A stretch of 64,000 bases of DNA, taken from assembly GCA_003148945.1 (NCBI GenBank), contig QGGY01000009.1, forward strand, positions 1 through 64,000. The letters are read 5' to 3'. This document shows, piece by piece, positions 14,936 through 25,208 of the stretch; within the stretch, counting starts at the first letter, position 1, and every line of letters begins with the position of its first letter. Both the position numbers and the translations under genes were made by a program. The notes under the pieces are model-generated. The model ran no database searches. It saw only the letters and a program-made list of their open reading frames with translations, and was not told the origin of the DNA. Origin of the DNA: Murimonas intestini (GTDB lineage: Bacteria; Bacillota; Clostridia; Lachnospirales; Lachnospiraceae).

Positions 14936-17900
14936 ATGTCATTACAGCTGATACTGGGAAATTCGGGAAGCGGTAAATCCCGTTATTTATATGAGAAAAT
15001 TATTGAGGAATCCCTCGCTCATCCGGAGAAGAATTTTTTGGTGGTGGTTCCTGAACAGTTTACCATGCAGACTCAGAAGGAGATCGTGGGTCTGCATCCA
15101 AAGCATGGGATCATGAATATTGACGTGCTCAGCTTTAAGAGGCTGGCATACCGTGTCTTTGAGGAAGTAGGGGCGGACAGGAGGACTGTACTGGATGATA
15201 CAGGAAAAAACCTGCTCCTGCGCAGAGTGGCAATGGAAAAACAAAGTGAGCTGGTCACTTTGAAAGGGAAGCTGGATAAGCTGGGTTATATCACTGAAGT
15301 GAAGTCTGTGATATCGGAATTTACCCAGTATGATGTGGAGGAAGAGCAGCTTGAGGAAATGCTTCGTTTTGCAGAGGAAAGGCCTCAGCTCTATTACAAG
15401 CTGAGAGATATCCGTGTGCTCTATGAGGGATTCAGAAGCAGGCTCAGGCAGCAGTACATTACAGCCGAGGAGGTTCTGGAGGTTCTTTATGAGGTGCTGG
15501 ATCATTCCTCACTTGTAAAGGAAGGCATATTTGCCTTTGATGGATTTACCGGCTTTACGCCGATACAGAATAAGGTGATGAAAAAGCTCCTTGGGCTGTC
15601 TGAGAAGGTGATGGTGAGCATTGCCATGGATGCACGGGAAAACTACCAGAGTGTGGGAAAGATCCACAGGCTTTTCTATCTGAGCAAGAAGACAGTGCAT
15701 GCCCTCATAGGGCTTGCGAAGGAGGCAGGGGCAGAGATTGAGACCCCTGTGCTTTTGGGTTCAGGGACGGAGACAATGCCCAGATTTGCAGAAGCTCCCC
15801 AGCTGGCGTTTCTGGAGCAGAATCTTTTCAGGTATAATAAAAGATCTTATATCCCGGCAGAAGGGGAAGAACTTTCTGTTTCCATACACACAGCGGCAAA
15901 TGCGGCAGAAGAGTCACATTTTGCTGCCCGGACCATAAAGGACCTGGTGAGGAAAAAGGGATGGCGGTACCAGGATATGGCTGTCATTGTGGGGGATATG
16001 GAGTCCTACAGCAGTTATCTGGAAAAAATATTTGAACAGTATCAGATTCCCTGCTTTATTGATAATACGAAAACTGTTCTGCTTAACCCGTTTATAGAGT
16101 TTATCAGGGCCGCTCTGGAGATCACATCCAGAAACTTTTCCTATGAGAGCATGTTCCGCTGTCTCCGCACAGGTATGTGTGATATTACATCTGAAGATGT
16201 GGATAAGCTGGAGAATTATGTGCTGGCAGCGGGGATAAAGGGGGCAAAGCAGTGGAAAAACCCCTTCGTGAAGACAGGAAAGCATATAAAAGAGGAAGAA
16301 CTTGCAGAATATGAAAATCTCAGGATAAGGATCATGGAGCATCTTGAGCCCTTTGCCGAGAGCATAAAAAGGAGGTCCTCAGCAGAAGAGCTGACAAAGG
16401 CCCTGTATCATCTGATCACTTCCTACGGTATTCAGGAGAAGCTCCTGGCACTTGAGGAGGGATTCACAGCAAGGGGTGAGATGGATAAGGCTAAAGAATA
16501 CAGCCAGATCTATGGCATCACAATGGAGCTGCTGGATAAAATGGTGGAACTGCTGGGCAGTGAGGAGATGAACATCCGCGAATATACACAGATACTGGAA
16601 GCAGGATTTGAGGAGGCAAAGATCGGAATCATTCCTCCCACAGCGGACCGTGTCATGGTAGGAGATATTGAGAGAACAAGGCTGACGGACATTAAAGCGC
16701 TGATATTTCTGGGGCTGAATGATGGATGGGTGCCAAAGGCAGGGGGGAGGAGCGGTATCCTCTCTGATGTGGACAGGGAGAGTCTGGCTGAGTGTAAAGT
16801 AGAGCTGGCCCCCACTGCAAGAGAAGACGGATATATCCAGCGTTTCTACCTGTATTTAAATCTGACAAAGCCGTCCAGGCGTCTCTATCTGTCCTACGGA
16901 AAGAGTAAGATGGATGGGCAGGCCATGCGCCCCTCCTACCTGATATCAATGGTCAGAAGGATGTTTCCGTCACTTGTGGTGCATGACGAGGACGAATATG
17001 ACGGATTTATAGGCAGACTGGAATCACCTGAAAATGGCATGCAGTATTTGGCGGACGGTCTGAAGCATCTGGAACAGTTCAAGCGGGAACCTGCTTTTGA
17101 AGAACTGTACAGCTGGTATTTCAGCAGGGAGGATTACAGGGCTGAGGTGGAGAAGCTGGTGGAGGCCGCATTTTATACAAGATCTGAGGAAGGACTTGGG
17201 AAAGCTGTGGCAAGGGCGCTCTACGGGAGTGTTCTGGAGAACAGCGTCACCAGACTGGAGCAGTTTGCGGCATGCGCATATTCCCATTTCCTGAAGTATG
17301 GGCTGGGACTTTCGGAGCGGGAGGAATATTCATTTGAGCCTGTGGATATGGGAAATGTGTTCCATAAAATCATAGAGGTCTTTTCTAGAAAACTGGAGAG
17401 AAGTGAGTACACCTGGTTTGATATGCCGGATGATTTCCGTGACAGCCTTCTGGAAGAATGTGCAGATGAGGTCACTGAGGAATACGGCAGCAAGGTTCTG
17501 CACAGCAGCGCCAGAAATGAATACATGATCGGGCGGATGAAGCGCATTATGAGGCGGACCATCTGGGCACTTCAGGAACAGATCAGGGCGGGACGTTTTA
17601 TACCTGCCAATTACGAGGTGTCGTTTGCAGTGGTGGATGACCTGGAGGCTGTCAATATAGCTCTGACAGATGATGAAAAGATGCGCCTGCGCGGCAGGAT
17701 AGACAGAGTCGACACATGTGTGGAGGAAGACCGTATCTATGTAAAGGTAATAGATTATAAATCAGGAAATACAGATTTTGATATGGTGGCGCTCTACTAT
17801 GGACTGCAGCTTCAGCTGGTCGTGTATCTGAATGCGGCTGTGGAACTGGAAGAACGCGTGCATCCCGGTAAGGAGATCATCCCGGCGGGCATTTTCTATT

Positions 17901-18355
17901 ACAGGATGAATGACCCTATGCTGGACCGGGAGGGAGGGGAGACTCCTGAGATAATTAATGAGAAGATACTTAAGAAACTAAGGCTTTCCGGTCTGGTGAA
18001 CCAGGACCCGGAGGTGGTGGAGAGTATGGATCAGGGAATGGGCAAAGATTCAAAAGTGATCCCTGTATCTTATAATAAGGATGGAAGCCTGTCCAGATAT
18101 TCCAGCGCTGCGGATGCCGGACAGTTCAAAAAGCTGTCAGGATTTGTCAATGAAAAGATGCGGGATCTGGGCAGAAGGATACTGGAGGGAGAAATCGAGG
18201 CGGCCCCCTATGAGCGGCGTGACAAGACAGGCTGTGATTACTGCCCTTATCAGGAGGTATGCGGATTTGACAAGAAGATCCCGGGTACAAGAGTGCGCAG
18301 GCTGAAGGAATATAAGCCGGAAGAGATATGGAAGAGAATCGGGGAGGAAGTCTGA
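14936..18355 (+). CDS. addB: ATP-dependent helicase/deoxyribonuclease subunit B
   Basis: About 1139 residues, the usual size for clostridial AddB. With AddA it resects double-strand breaks for recombination and degrades unprotected linear DNA. The Walker A motif GNSGSGKS is at the N-terminus, an inactive-type helicase core follows, and the C-terminal RecB-like nuclease has VIDYKSG. The iron-sulfur staple is visible as one cysteine in QFAACAYSHF and three in CDYCPYQEVC near the end. ATG 14936 is preceded by GGAG with seven-base spacing. The longer open frame starting at 14849 runs through the leader hairpin and is not expected to be translated. The stop is one base before addA. Confidence 0.95.
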   Translation: MSLQLILGNSGSGKSRYLYEKIIEESLAHPEKNFLVVVPEQFTMQTQKEIVGLHPKHGIMNIDVLSFKRLAYRVFEEVGADRRTVLDDTGKNLLLRRVAMEKQSELVTLKGKLDKLGYITEVKSVISEFTQYDVEEEQLEEMLRFAEERPQLYYKLRDIRVLYEGFRSRLRQQYITAEEVLEVLYEVLDHSSLVKEGIFAFDGFTGFTPIQNKVMKKLLGLSEKVMVSIAMDARENYQSVGKIHRLFYLSKKTVHALIGLAKEAGAEIETPVLLGSGTETMPRFAEAPQLAFLEQNLFRYNKRSYIPAEGEELSVSIHTAANAAEESHFAARTIKDLVRKKGWRYQDMAVIVGDMESYSSYLEKIFEQYQIPCFIDNTKTVLLNPFIEFIRAALEITSRNFSYESMFRCLRTGMCDITSEDVDKLENYVLAAGIKGAKQWKNPFVKTGKHIKEEELAEYENLRIRIMEHLEPFAESIKRRSSAEELTKALYHLITSYGIQEKLLALEEGFTARGEMDKAKEYSQIYGITMELLDKMVELLGSEEMNIREYTQILEAGFEEAKIGIIPPTADRVMVGDIERTRLTDIKALIFLGLNDGWVPKAGGRSGILSDVDRESLAECKVELAPTAREDGYIQRFYLYLNLTKPSRRLYLSYGKSKMDGQAMRPSYLISMVRRMFPSLVVHDEDEYDGFIGRLESPENGMQYLADGLKHLEQFKREPAFEELYSWYFSREDYRAEVEKLVEAAFYTRSEEGLGKAVARALYGSVLENSVTRLEQFAACAYSHFLKYGLGLSEREEYSFEPVDMGNVFHKIIEVFSRKLERSEYTWFDMPDDFRDSLLEECADEVTEEYGSKVLHSSARNEYMIGRMKRIMRRTIWALQEQIRAGRFIPANYEVSFAVVDDLEAVNIALTDDEKMRLRGRIDRVDTCVEEDRIYVKVIDYKSGNTDFDMVALYYGLQLQLVVYLNAAVELEERVHPGKEIIPAGIFYYRMNDPMLDREGGETPEIINEKILKKLRLSGLVNQDPEVVESMDQGMGKDSKVIPVSYNKDGSLSRYSSAADAGQFKKLSGFVNEKMRDLGRRILEGEIEAAPYERRDKTGCDYCPYQEVCGFDKKIPGTRVRRLKEYKPEEIWKRIGEEV

Positions 18356-18356
18356 A

Positions 18357-21300
18357 ATGGGGATGACATGGACAGAAGAGCAGAAAAAAGTTATAGAGCT
18401 TAGGAACAGGAATATCCTTGTCTCAGCAGCAGCCGGTTCAGGAAAGACAGCAGTCCTGGTGGAGCGTATCCTGTCCATGGTGACGGATGAACGCCGTCCC
18501 GTGGACATTGATAAGCTGCTGATCGTCACCTTTACAAAGGCGGCGGCGGGTGAGATGAAGGAGAGGATACGTGACGCACTGGACAAGCGCCTGGAAGAGG
18601 ACCCTGAGGATGAGTATCTGCAGAGACAGCTTACCTTGCTGAATAACGCCCAGATCACCACGATTGACAGCTTCTGCCAGTATGTGCTGAAGAGCTATTT
18701 CCATGTGATAGACGTGGACCCGGGCTACAGAGTCGGTGAGGAGGGGGAATTAAAGCTTCTGAAAAAAGATGTGGCCCAGGAGCTGCTTGAGGAGGCTTAC
18801 AGCAGCCAGGACGGGGAGTTTGCCCATTGCGTGGAATGCTATGCCACGGGCAAGAACGACAGAGAGCTGGAAGACCTGATACTGAAGCTCCATGAGTTTT
18901 CCATGAGCTATCCCTGGCCCCTTAAATGGTACGGGGAATGTGAAAAGGCATATGAGATCCGCAGTCTGGAGGAGCTTGACAGGGCAGAGTGGATGAAGCT
19001 GCTGGTGAAGAATGTGAACAGCCTTCTGGAGGATGCCAGGGAACAGACTGAGGAAGCTCTCAGGCTGTGCCTGCAGGAAGATGGGCCATACATGTATGAG
19101 GAGGCGCTGCTGTCTGATAAGAAGATGATAGAAGGGCTGCTGGAGTGCAGGTCGTATCTGGAATATGCGTCGGCATTTAAAAATGCAGGAAAATTCGCGC
19201 GCCTTTCTGCCAAGAGGGATGTGAATGTCTCAGATGAGGCAAAAGAGCAGGTGAAAAATATGCGTGAGCAGGTCAAGAAGACGGTTTCGGCCATAATGGA
19301 ACAGTATTTTTATGATTCTCCTGACCAGCTGCTCACAGATATGCAGTCATCTGCCCCGGCGGTACGGGAGCTTCTGCGTCTTGCGGGAGAGTTTTCAAAA
19401 CGGTATGCAGAGAAAAAGCGTGATAAGAATCTGGTAGACTTCGGGGATATGGAACATTTTGCCCTGCAGATACTGGTAGAAGAGAAAGACGGGGAGATCG
19501 TACAGAGAGACGCGGCCAGAGAACTGGCTGAACGCTATGAGGAGATCCTCATAGATGAATACCAGGACAGCAATCTTGTCCAGGAGCTGATACTGACAAG
19601 TGTGTCTAAAAAGTATCAGGGGAAAAATAATATTTTCATGGTAGGGGACGTGAAGCAGAGTATCTACCGGTTCAGGCTGGCAAGGCCGGAGCTGTTTATG
19701 GAGAAGTATGATACTTATACACTGGAGGACGGGCCATTTCAGAGGATAGACCTGCATAAAAATTTCAGAAGCCGCAGCCAGGTGCTGGACGGGATCAATT
19801 ATGTATTTTACCAGATCATGGATAAGGCTCTGGGCAATGTGGATTATAATGATGATGCAGCGCTCTACGCGGGCGCATCTTTCCCGGATGCAGAGGAGAG
19901 CGGCAGGATCGAGCTGCTTCTGCTGGATCTTACACAGGAGCAGGAGGTCGTGGAGGAATCAGGCGAGACGGCCAGAGAGATGGAAGCCAGGATGATAGGC
20001 AGACGCATCCTTGAGATAGTCGGAAAAGAAGAGGTACTGGATAAGAAGACAGGAAAATACCGCAAAGCGTGCTTCAGGGATATAGTTATTCTGCTGAGGA
20101 CCATATCCGGCTGGGGAGATTCTTTTGCGCAGATACTGATGAGCATGGGAATCCCCGCTTATACAGGCTCCAGGACAGGCTACTTTTCAGCCGTTGAGGT
20201 GCAGACAGTACTTGCTATGCTGAAGATCATTGACAATCCGCGCCAGGACATACCCATGGCGGCCGTACTGTCCTCACCTGTGGGGAATATGAGCGCCAGG
20301 GAACTGGCTGTGATAAAGAGTGAGTTTAGGGAGCTTTCCTTTTATGAGGCGTGTATGTCATACAGCAAAAAGCAGGATGAGACGGGAAGTAAGCTGGCAG
20401 CTTTTTTAGAAATGCTGGAGAGCTTCAGGGAAGAAGTACCGTATACACCTATGCATGAGCTTTTGTGGGATGTGCTGGAGAAGACAGGGTACGGGAGATT
20501 TGTCTCTGCCATGCCGGGCGGGGACCAGAGAAGCGCTAATCTGAATATGCTGGTGGAGAAAGCGATGGCATTTGAATCTACCAGCTACAGGGGACTGTTT
20601 AATTTTATACGCTACATAGAGAACCTGAAGAAGTATGATGTGGATTATGGAGAGGCCAGCAGTGAAGGAGAGGCAGATGACACTGTCCGGATCGTGAGTA
20701 TCCATAAGAGCAAAGGCCTGGAGTATCCCGTGGTGTTTGCGGCAGGTATGGGAAAGAAATTCAACCAGCAGGATACAAGGAGCAAACTCGTGCTGCACCC
20801 TGATCTGGGGGCGGGCTGTGATTATACAGATCCGGACCACAGGCTTCGTGTTCCCACCCTGCTGAAAAAAGTGATACAGCGGCAGACTGCCAATGAGAAT
20901 CTGGGGGAGGAGCTGAGAGTATTATATGTGGCTCTGACAAGGGCTAAAGAGAAGCTCATCCTGACCGGGGCGGCGGAAAAACTGGAAGACAGGCTGAAGA
21001 AATGGAGCCAGCAGGGTTTAAGAAGAGAAGAGAGGCTGTCATTTTCCGCGCTGGCAGGGGCATCAAGTTATCTGGACTGGGTCATGCCCGCCTTTTTAAG
21101 ACACGGAAGGTCTGTGAGACTTCTGGAGCAGTATGGGATCATGGCGCACAGGGATATCAGCAGTGAAAAACCGCTGGATCTGCAGGTCAGGGCGGTACTG
21201 CCGGGGGAACTTGTGATGGCGGAAGCCAGGCAGCAGTTGGAGAGCGTCTTCTCAAAGGAGGAGCTGCTTGACTGGAATGTCCGGGAGGTGTATGACGCAG

Positions 21301-22016
21301 AAGCACGGGACAGGATAGCAGGCAGGCTGGAGGCAGTATATCCATATGAGAAGAATGCGGGAATCCACACAAAGATCACAGTCTCTGAACTGAAAAAGCA
21401 GAGCCAGGCAGCGGATGCGGCAGATGAGATATCCTCAGTGCGGCATTATGAGGAACCACAGGCAGCGCCGCTCATACCAAAGTTTATGCAGGCACAGGAG
21501 GAGGTCAGCGGCGCTGCCAGAGGAACTGTCTATCACAAGATCCTGGAAAATCTGGACTTTGAGATAGAGGGCGCAGAGGAACAGATACAGGAAATGATAC
21601 GCAGCGGCAGGCTGACGGCTGATGAGGCGGGGGCTGTGGACGCCCGGAGGCTGGACAGGTTTATGGGTTGTTCCCTGGGCAAAAGGATGGCATCGGCTTC
21701 CAGAGAAGGGAAACTTTTCAGAGAACAGCAGTTTATCCTGGGAATAGATGCACACCAGGCAAATCCTGAATGGGACAGCGAAGAGCAGATTCTGGTACAG
21801 GGAATCATAGATGCCTTTTTCTATGAGGAAGAAAAAATCGTGCTTGTGGATTATAAGACAGATTATGTGCCGTATGGGGGGGAGCAGAACCTCTGTGAAA
21901 AGTACAAAGTCCAGCTGGATTATTATGCGGCGGCGCTGGAGCGGATGACAGGGAAGAAGGTAAAGGAGAAGATATTGTACTCTTTCTGGCTTCAGAAAGA
22001 GTTAAGGAATAACTGA
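18357..22016 (+). CDS. addA: ATP-dependent helicase/nuclease subunit A
   Basis: 1219 residues, UvrD-like superfamily 1 helicase plus nuclease, the motor subunit of AddAB. Walker A ASAAAGSGKTAVLVER is at about 27-42, the DEYQDSN Walker B near 400, GDVKQSIYRFRLARP as motif III, and VSIHKSKGLEYPVVF and LYVALTRAKEKLI as the C-terminal helicase motifs. The RecB nuclease motif is LVDYKTDYV near 1165. It starts one base after the addB stop, so the two should be made in equal amounts. Nothing unusual in length or motifs. Confidence 0.96.
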   Translation: MGMTWTEEQKKVIELRNRNILVSAAAGSGKTAVLVERILSMVTDERRPVDIDKLLIVTFTKAAAGEMKERIRDALDKRLEEDPEDEYLQRQLTLLNNAQITTIDSFCQYVLKSYFHVIDVDPGYRVGEEGELKLLKKDVAQELLEEAYSSQDGEFAHCVECYATGKNDRELEDLILKLHEFSMSYPWPLKWYGECEKAYEIRSLEELDRAEWMKLLVKNVNSLLEDAREQTEEALRLCLQEDGPYMYEEALLSDKKMIEGLLECRSYLEYASAFKNAGKFARLSAKRDVNVSDEAKEQVKNMREQVKKTVSAIMEQYFYDSPDQLLTDMQSSAPAVRELLRLAGEFSKRYAEKKRDKNLVDFGDMEHFALQILVEEKDGEIVQRDAARELAERYEEILIDEYQDSNLVQELILTSVSKKYQGKNNIFMVGDVKQSIYRFRLARPELFMEKYDTYTLEDGPFQRIDLHKNFRSRSQVLDGINYVFYQIMDKALGNVDYNDDAALYAGASFPDAEESGRIELLLLDLTQEQEVVEESGETAREMEARMIGRRILEIVGKEEVLDKKTGKYRKACFRDIVILLRTISGWGDSFAQILMSMGIPAYTGSRTGYFSAVEVQTVLAMLKIIDNPRQDIPMAAVLSSPVGNMSARELAVIKSEFRELSFYEACMSYSKKQDETGSKLAAFLEMLESFREEVPYTPMHELLWDVLEKTGYGRFVSAMPGGDQRSANLNMLVEKAMAFESTSYRGLFNFIRYIENLKKYDVDYGEASSEGEADDTVRIVSIHKSKGLEYPVVFAAGMGKKFNQQDTRSKLVLHPDLGAGCDYTDPDHRLRVPTLLKKVIQRQTANENLGEELRVLYVALTRAKEKLILTGAAEKLEDRLKKWSQQGLRREERLSFSALAGASSYLDWVMPAFLRHGRSVRLLEQYGIMAHRDISSEKPLDLQVRAVLPGELVMAEARQQLESVFSKEELLDWNVREVYDAEARDRIAGRLEAVYPYEKNAGIHTKITVSELKKQSQAADAADEISSVRHYEEPQAAPLIPKFMQAQEEVSGAARGTVYHKILENLDFEIEGAEEQIQEMIRSGRLTADEAGAVDARRLDRFMGCSLGKRMASASREGKLFREQQFILGIDAHQANPEWDSEEQILVQGIIDAFFYEEEKIVLVDYKTDYVPYGGEQNLCEKYKVQLDYYAAALERMTGKKVKEKILYSFWLQKELRNN

Positions 22017-22045
22017 TTGATTTATGCAAAAAAGAAAGGTATACT
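22017..22045 (+). promoter_or_regulatory. Promoter of the GtrA-YfhO gene
   Basis: TTGATT (22017-22022), 17-base spacer, TATACT (22040-22045). It begins directly after the addA stop and would start transcription near 22052, which supports the ATG at 22079 rather than upstream TTG. Confidence 0.7.
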
Positions 22046-22078
22046 ATTGTGGATTAATTGAAGATTAGGATGAGGAGT

Positions 22079-25024
22079 ATGATTGAATTTATAAAGAAAC
22101 TGTATCAGACAAGGGCGTTCAGATATATCTTTTTCGGAGGATGCACGACTCTTGTAAACCTGGGGGCATACGCGAGCCTGCGTTATGTCGCGGGAATTGA
22201 CATTACGATTGCAAATTTCATGGCTATCGGACTGTCCATCATTTTTGCCTATGTGGTGAACAAGCTTTTTGTATTTGAGAGCAGGACACATGGTTTTAAG
22301 GAACTGGCGAAGGAATGTGCGCAGTTTATCGGTATGAGGCTCAGCACCATGTTCATCGAAGTATTCGGTGTCATATTGCTCAGCTGTGTATGGGGCATTC
22401 ATGACATGGTGGCCAAGCTGGTGATCCAGGTGGTTGTTCTCGTGCTCAACTATATTTTCAGCAAAATGTACATATTCAAAGAAAAAGATCTGGTGACGGA
22501 GATATCGGCCCAGGAGAGCAGAAGAAGGCGTGTGACAAAGCGCTGCTGTATTTGGGGATTTTCCATACCTGCAGTCGTTATGGTTATCGCATTCATGGTC
22601 AACAGGGTGTTCCCGCTGGGGGATCATGGAGTCCTGATCATAGACTCCCTGCACCAGTACCTGCCGTTTTTTACAGACTTCCACGACAAGCTGGCCAACA
22701 GTGAGTCGTTGCTGTATTCTTTTGGAGGCGGCCTTGGATATAATTTCTGGGCGACATATGCCTATTACCTGGCAAGTCCCTTCAATTTCCTGATTACGCT
22801 TTTCCCTAAGGAAAATATGATGGATGTGATGGCTCTTTTTATCGTGCTGAAGATCGGAGCCTGCGGCGGTATTTTCTCCTGGTATCTGTCTGTGAGGAAC
22901 AGAGGGAAAAATTATCTGCCGGTAATGTTCGGTACTATGTTTGCACTGTCAAGCTTCATGATCGGATATTATTTTAATCTGATGTGGCTGGACAGTATTG
23001 CAATGGTTCCCCTCATTATGATGGGAATAGAGCGCATTGTGAAAGGAAAGAGCGGGAGACTGTTTTGCCTTGCCCTTTTCTACGGGCTGTTCTGCAATTA
23101 TTATATTGGGTTCATGCTGTGCCTGTTCTCCTGCCTCTACTTCCTTGTACAGTGGGTAAGCGCAAAAGAAGCGGGAGTGAAAAGGATATTCAGATCCTGT
23201 CTGACCTTCGGCTGGTACGCTCTTCTTGCAGGAGGCATGGCTGCGATCGTGCTGCTGCCTGCTTATCTGGGACTTGGGACTACAGAATCCGTGGTGGGGA
23301 ATAATTTTCCGTCCACAATAAAGTTTTATGCAGGCGGCCTCTCTCAGATGACAGGACAGTTTGCGTTTGTGGAGCCTATCAATATCGCGGATACACAGGA
23401 GGGGCTGAATGCTTTCTGCGGAACGCTGACGCTGATCTTCATGGTTCTCTATCTGCTGGATAATAAGAGGACTAAGCGTGAGAGGATAGCAAAGGGCCTG
23501 CTCTGTGCATTTTTATATCTGAGCTTTGATTTAAATGTGCTCAACTTTATCTGGCATGGTTTCCATACCCAGAACGGGCTGCCCAACAGGTTTGCTTTCC
23601 TGTATATCATCATGCTGCTTTCGATCGGGTTTGACACTCTCTCAGATGTCAGGGAGCTGCATCCGGTGAAAATCGTGTTTTCCTGCCTGGTCCCATTAGG
23701 CTTTACGGCATTCTGCGGCCTGACTGGTTACGGGGAACAGAAGACATATGCCTACATCATTACAGGCATACTGATAGTGGTCTACATGGTCCTTCTGCTT
23801 GTATACAGACTGGTGAGGAATAAGAAAAAATTATTCCGCAATGTCATACTGGGCGTGACTGTGGCAGAGATGGCTGCTTATGGGATCTACGGTGTCTGCT
23901 GCAATGGAACTGTGGGCAGAAGCACCTACCTGAATGAGCAGAAGGCATATGAAAAGCTCATGGCCAGGAAAGGTGATGATACCTTCTTCAGGAGTGAGAT
24001 TGACAGCACAAGGATGCGCAATGAGAATATGTTCCTTGGGGCAAATGGGGTGGTTCTGTTTTCCTCTACGATGCCGGAAGCCACTACAAACTTCTGCGAT
24101 GCCCTGGGCATTGAGGCAAGGACGAATAAAAACGGATATAACGGCTTTACTAAGCTGATGAATGATGTCTTTGGAGTGAAATACGTGGTGTCTAAGACAA
24201 ACGGACAGACACTCTACCAGATGCCTCAGATCGATTTTGAAGATCCGCTGGCCCTGTATGAAAATACAAATGCTTTATCTATAGGCTTTATGGTCAACTC
24301 CAATATCAGGAATTGGGATATAGATCAGGAGGAGCCCCTGAATGTACAGAACCAGTTTGTTTTTCTGGCTACAGGGAACGGCCCTATCTACACAGAGATA
24401 AGTACTATCAAGATGGAGGACGGCAAAAGCTATAATGTGACTCTTCCGGCGGGAAAACAGGTCTATATTGATCTGGGCACCAAGATAGAGAAGCTGCAGG
24501 TAGTCACTCCGGAATATGATAAAAAATATGAGACATATAATGATCATCTCTATGATCTGGGATGTTATGACACTGAGGAGATGGCAACCATCACCTGTAC
24601 GCTGAAGGAAAGCCAGAAGGGGCCTGTAGAAGCAAGGCTCTATTACTGTGACAATGACGCCTATGAAAATGTGCGCAGCGCTCTTGCAGAGAGCCAGCTG
24701 GAGGATACGCAGATATCTGACGGCAGCGTAAAAGGCACTGTGGATGTGAAGAAGGCGGGGACGCTTATGCTTACGATCCCATATGACACAGGCTGGAAGA
24801 TACTTGTTGACGGACATAGAACGGAGGCTTACCGTGTAGGTGAAGCTCTCATGGGTGTAGATCTGGATGCCGGAGTCCACACGATTTCTATGGAATATAC
24901 AGCTCCAGGGCTGTGGGAGGGAAGTATCCTCACGTTCCTGTGCGTAGCTCTTTATATGGCCAGTGGAATACTGGAAAGAAAGCTTGCCCGTAGAAACAGC
25001 TTGCACGCAGAAACGGCTGATTAG
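22079..25024 (+). CDS. GtrA-YfhO fusion membrane protein
   Basis: About 981 residues with two membrane modules in one polypeptide. Residues about 10-140 are a GtrA-like domain of four helices (FRYIFFGGCTTLVNLGAYAS and the VNKLFVF motif), a family linked to moving lipid-linked sugars. After a basic linker (about 145-160), residues 165-975 match YfhO, a multi-helix protein related to GT-C glycosyltransferases, with the DSLHQYLPFF motif near 190, about twelve helices, then a beta-rich extracytoplasmic part and a final helix. YfhO in Bacillus is needed to glycosylate lipoteichoic acid together with a GtrA-like partner, so the fusion probably does both steps. This function is by analogy. Confidence 0.85.
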   Translation: MIEFIKKLYQTRAFRYIFFGGCTTLVNLGAYASLRYVAGIDITIANFMAIGLSIIFAYVVNKLFVFESRTHGFKELAKECAQFIGMRLSTMFIEVFGVILLSCVWGIHDMVAKLVIQVVVLVLNYIFSKMYIFKEKDLVTEISAQESRRRRVTKRCCIWGFSIPAVVMVIAFMVNRVFPLGDHGVLIIDSLHQYLPFFTDFHDKLANSESLLYSFGGGLGYNFWATYAYYLASPFNFLITLFPKENMMDVMALFIVLKIGACGGIFSWYLSVRNRGKNYLPVMFGTMFALSSFMIGYYFNLMWLDSIAMVPLIMMGIERIVKGKSGRLFCLALFYGLFCNYYIGFMLCLFSCLYFLVQWVSAKEAGVKRIFRSCLTFGWYALLAGGMAAIVLLPAYLGLGTTESVVGNNFPSTIKFYAGGLSQMTGQFAFVEPINIADTQEGLNAFCGTLTLIFMVLYLLDNKRTKRERIAKGLLCAFLYLSFDLNVLNFIWHGFHTQNGLPNRFAFLYIIMLLSIGFDTLSDVRELHPVKIVFSCLVPLGFTAFCGLTGYGEQKTYAYIITGILIVVYMVLLLVYRLVRNKKKLFRNVILGVTVAEMAAYGIYGVCCNGTVGRSTYLNEQKAYEKLMARKGDDTFFRSEIDSTRMRNENMFLGANGVVLFSSTMPEATTNFCDALGIEARTNKNGYNGFTKLMNDVFGVKYVVSKTNGQTLYQMPQIDFEDPLALYENTNALSIGFMVNSNIRNWDIDQEEPLNVQNQFVFLATGNGPIYTEISTIKMEDGKSYNVTLPAGKQVYIDLGTKIEKLQVVTPEYDKKYETYNDHLYDLGCYDTEEMATITCTLKESQKGPVEARLYYCDNDAYENVRSALAESQLEDTQISDGSVKGTVDVKKAGTLMLTIPYDTGWKILVDGHRTEAYRVGEALMGVDLDAGVHTISMEYTAPGLWEGSILTFLCVALYMASGILERKLARRNSLHAETAD

Positions 25025-25095
25025 AAAAGAGATGAACCTGCTGCCCCGACGGCAGTGCCGGCTGACTGCCGGACTGTCCGGGCATGGGAATATAA

Positions 25096-25124
25096 GGGGG
25101 TGCTGCCGGGAAGGCAGCATCCCC
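25096..25124. repeat. Stem-loop in the gap before the aminotransferase
   Basis: Arms 25096-25107 and 25113-25124 pair over 12 bases with one G-U pair and a five-base loop. No T-run follows, so I do not call it a terminator. It may be an RNA stabiliser or part of a repeat. Confidence 0.4.
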
Positions 25125-25148
25125 TCGGCTGTAAAAGGCAGAATCAGG

Positions 25149-25173
25149 GTTACTGGTCGGAGTGAACAGTAAC
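25149..25173. repeat. Palindromic repeat GTTACTG(G/T)TCAC, copy 2
   Basis: GTTACTGGTC at 25149-25158 faces GTGAACAGTAAC at 25162-25173. The arms pair imperfectly. The right arm is the complement of GTTACTGTTCAC as in copy 3, the left arm matches copy 1, as if the copy were a hybrid. Confidence 0.55.
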
Positions 25174-25208
25174 GAATCAGGCAGGACCTGTCTGGAAAGG
25201 AAAGAACA

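Noticed and set aside
22022-22684. 220-residue minus-strand frame opposite the GtrA part
   Set aside because: His/Asn/Gln-rich antisense sequence without a start signal. The plus-strand GtrA domain is certain.
24275-25120. 281-residue open frame on the minus strand
   Set aside because: Opposite to the end of the GtrA-YfhO gene; composition is that of an antisense frame and no domain is recognisable.
25096-25124. Terminator call for the strong stem-loop after GtrA-YfhO
   Set aside because: No T-run follows the stem, so only a stem-loop is reported.
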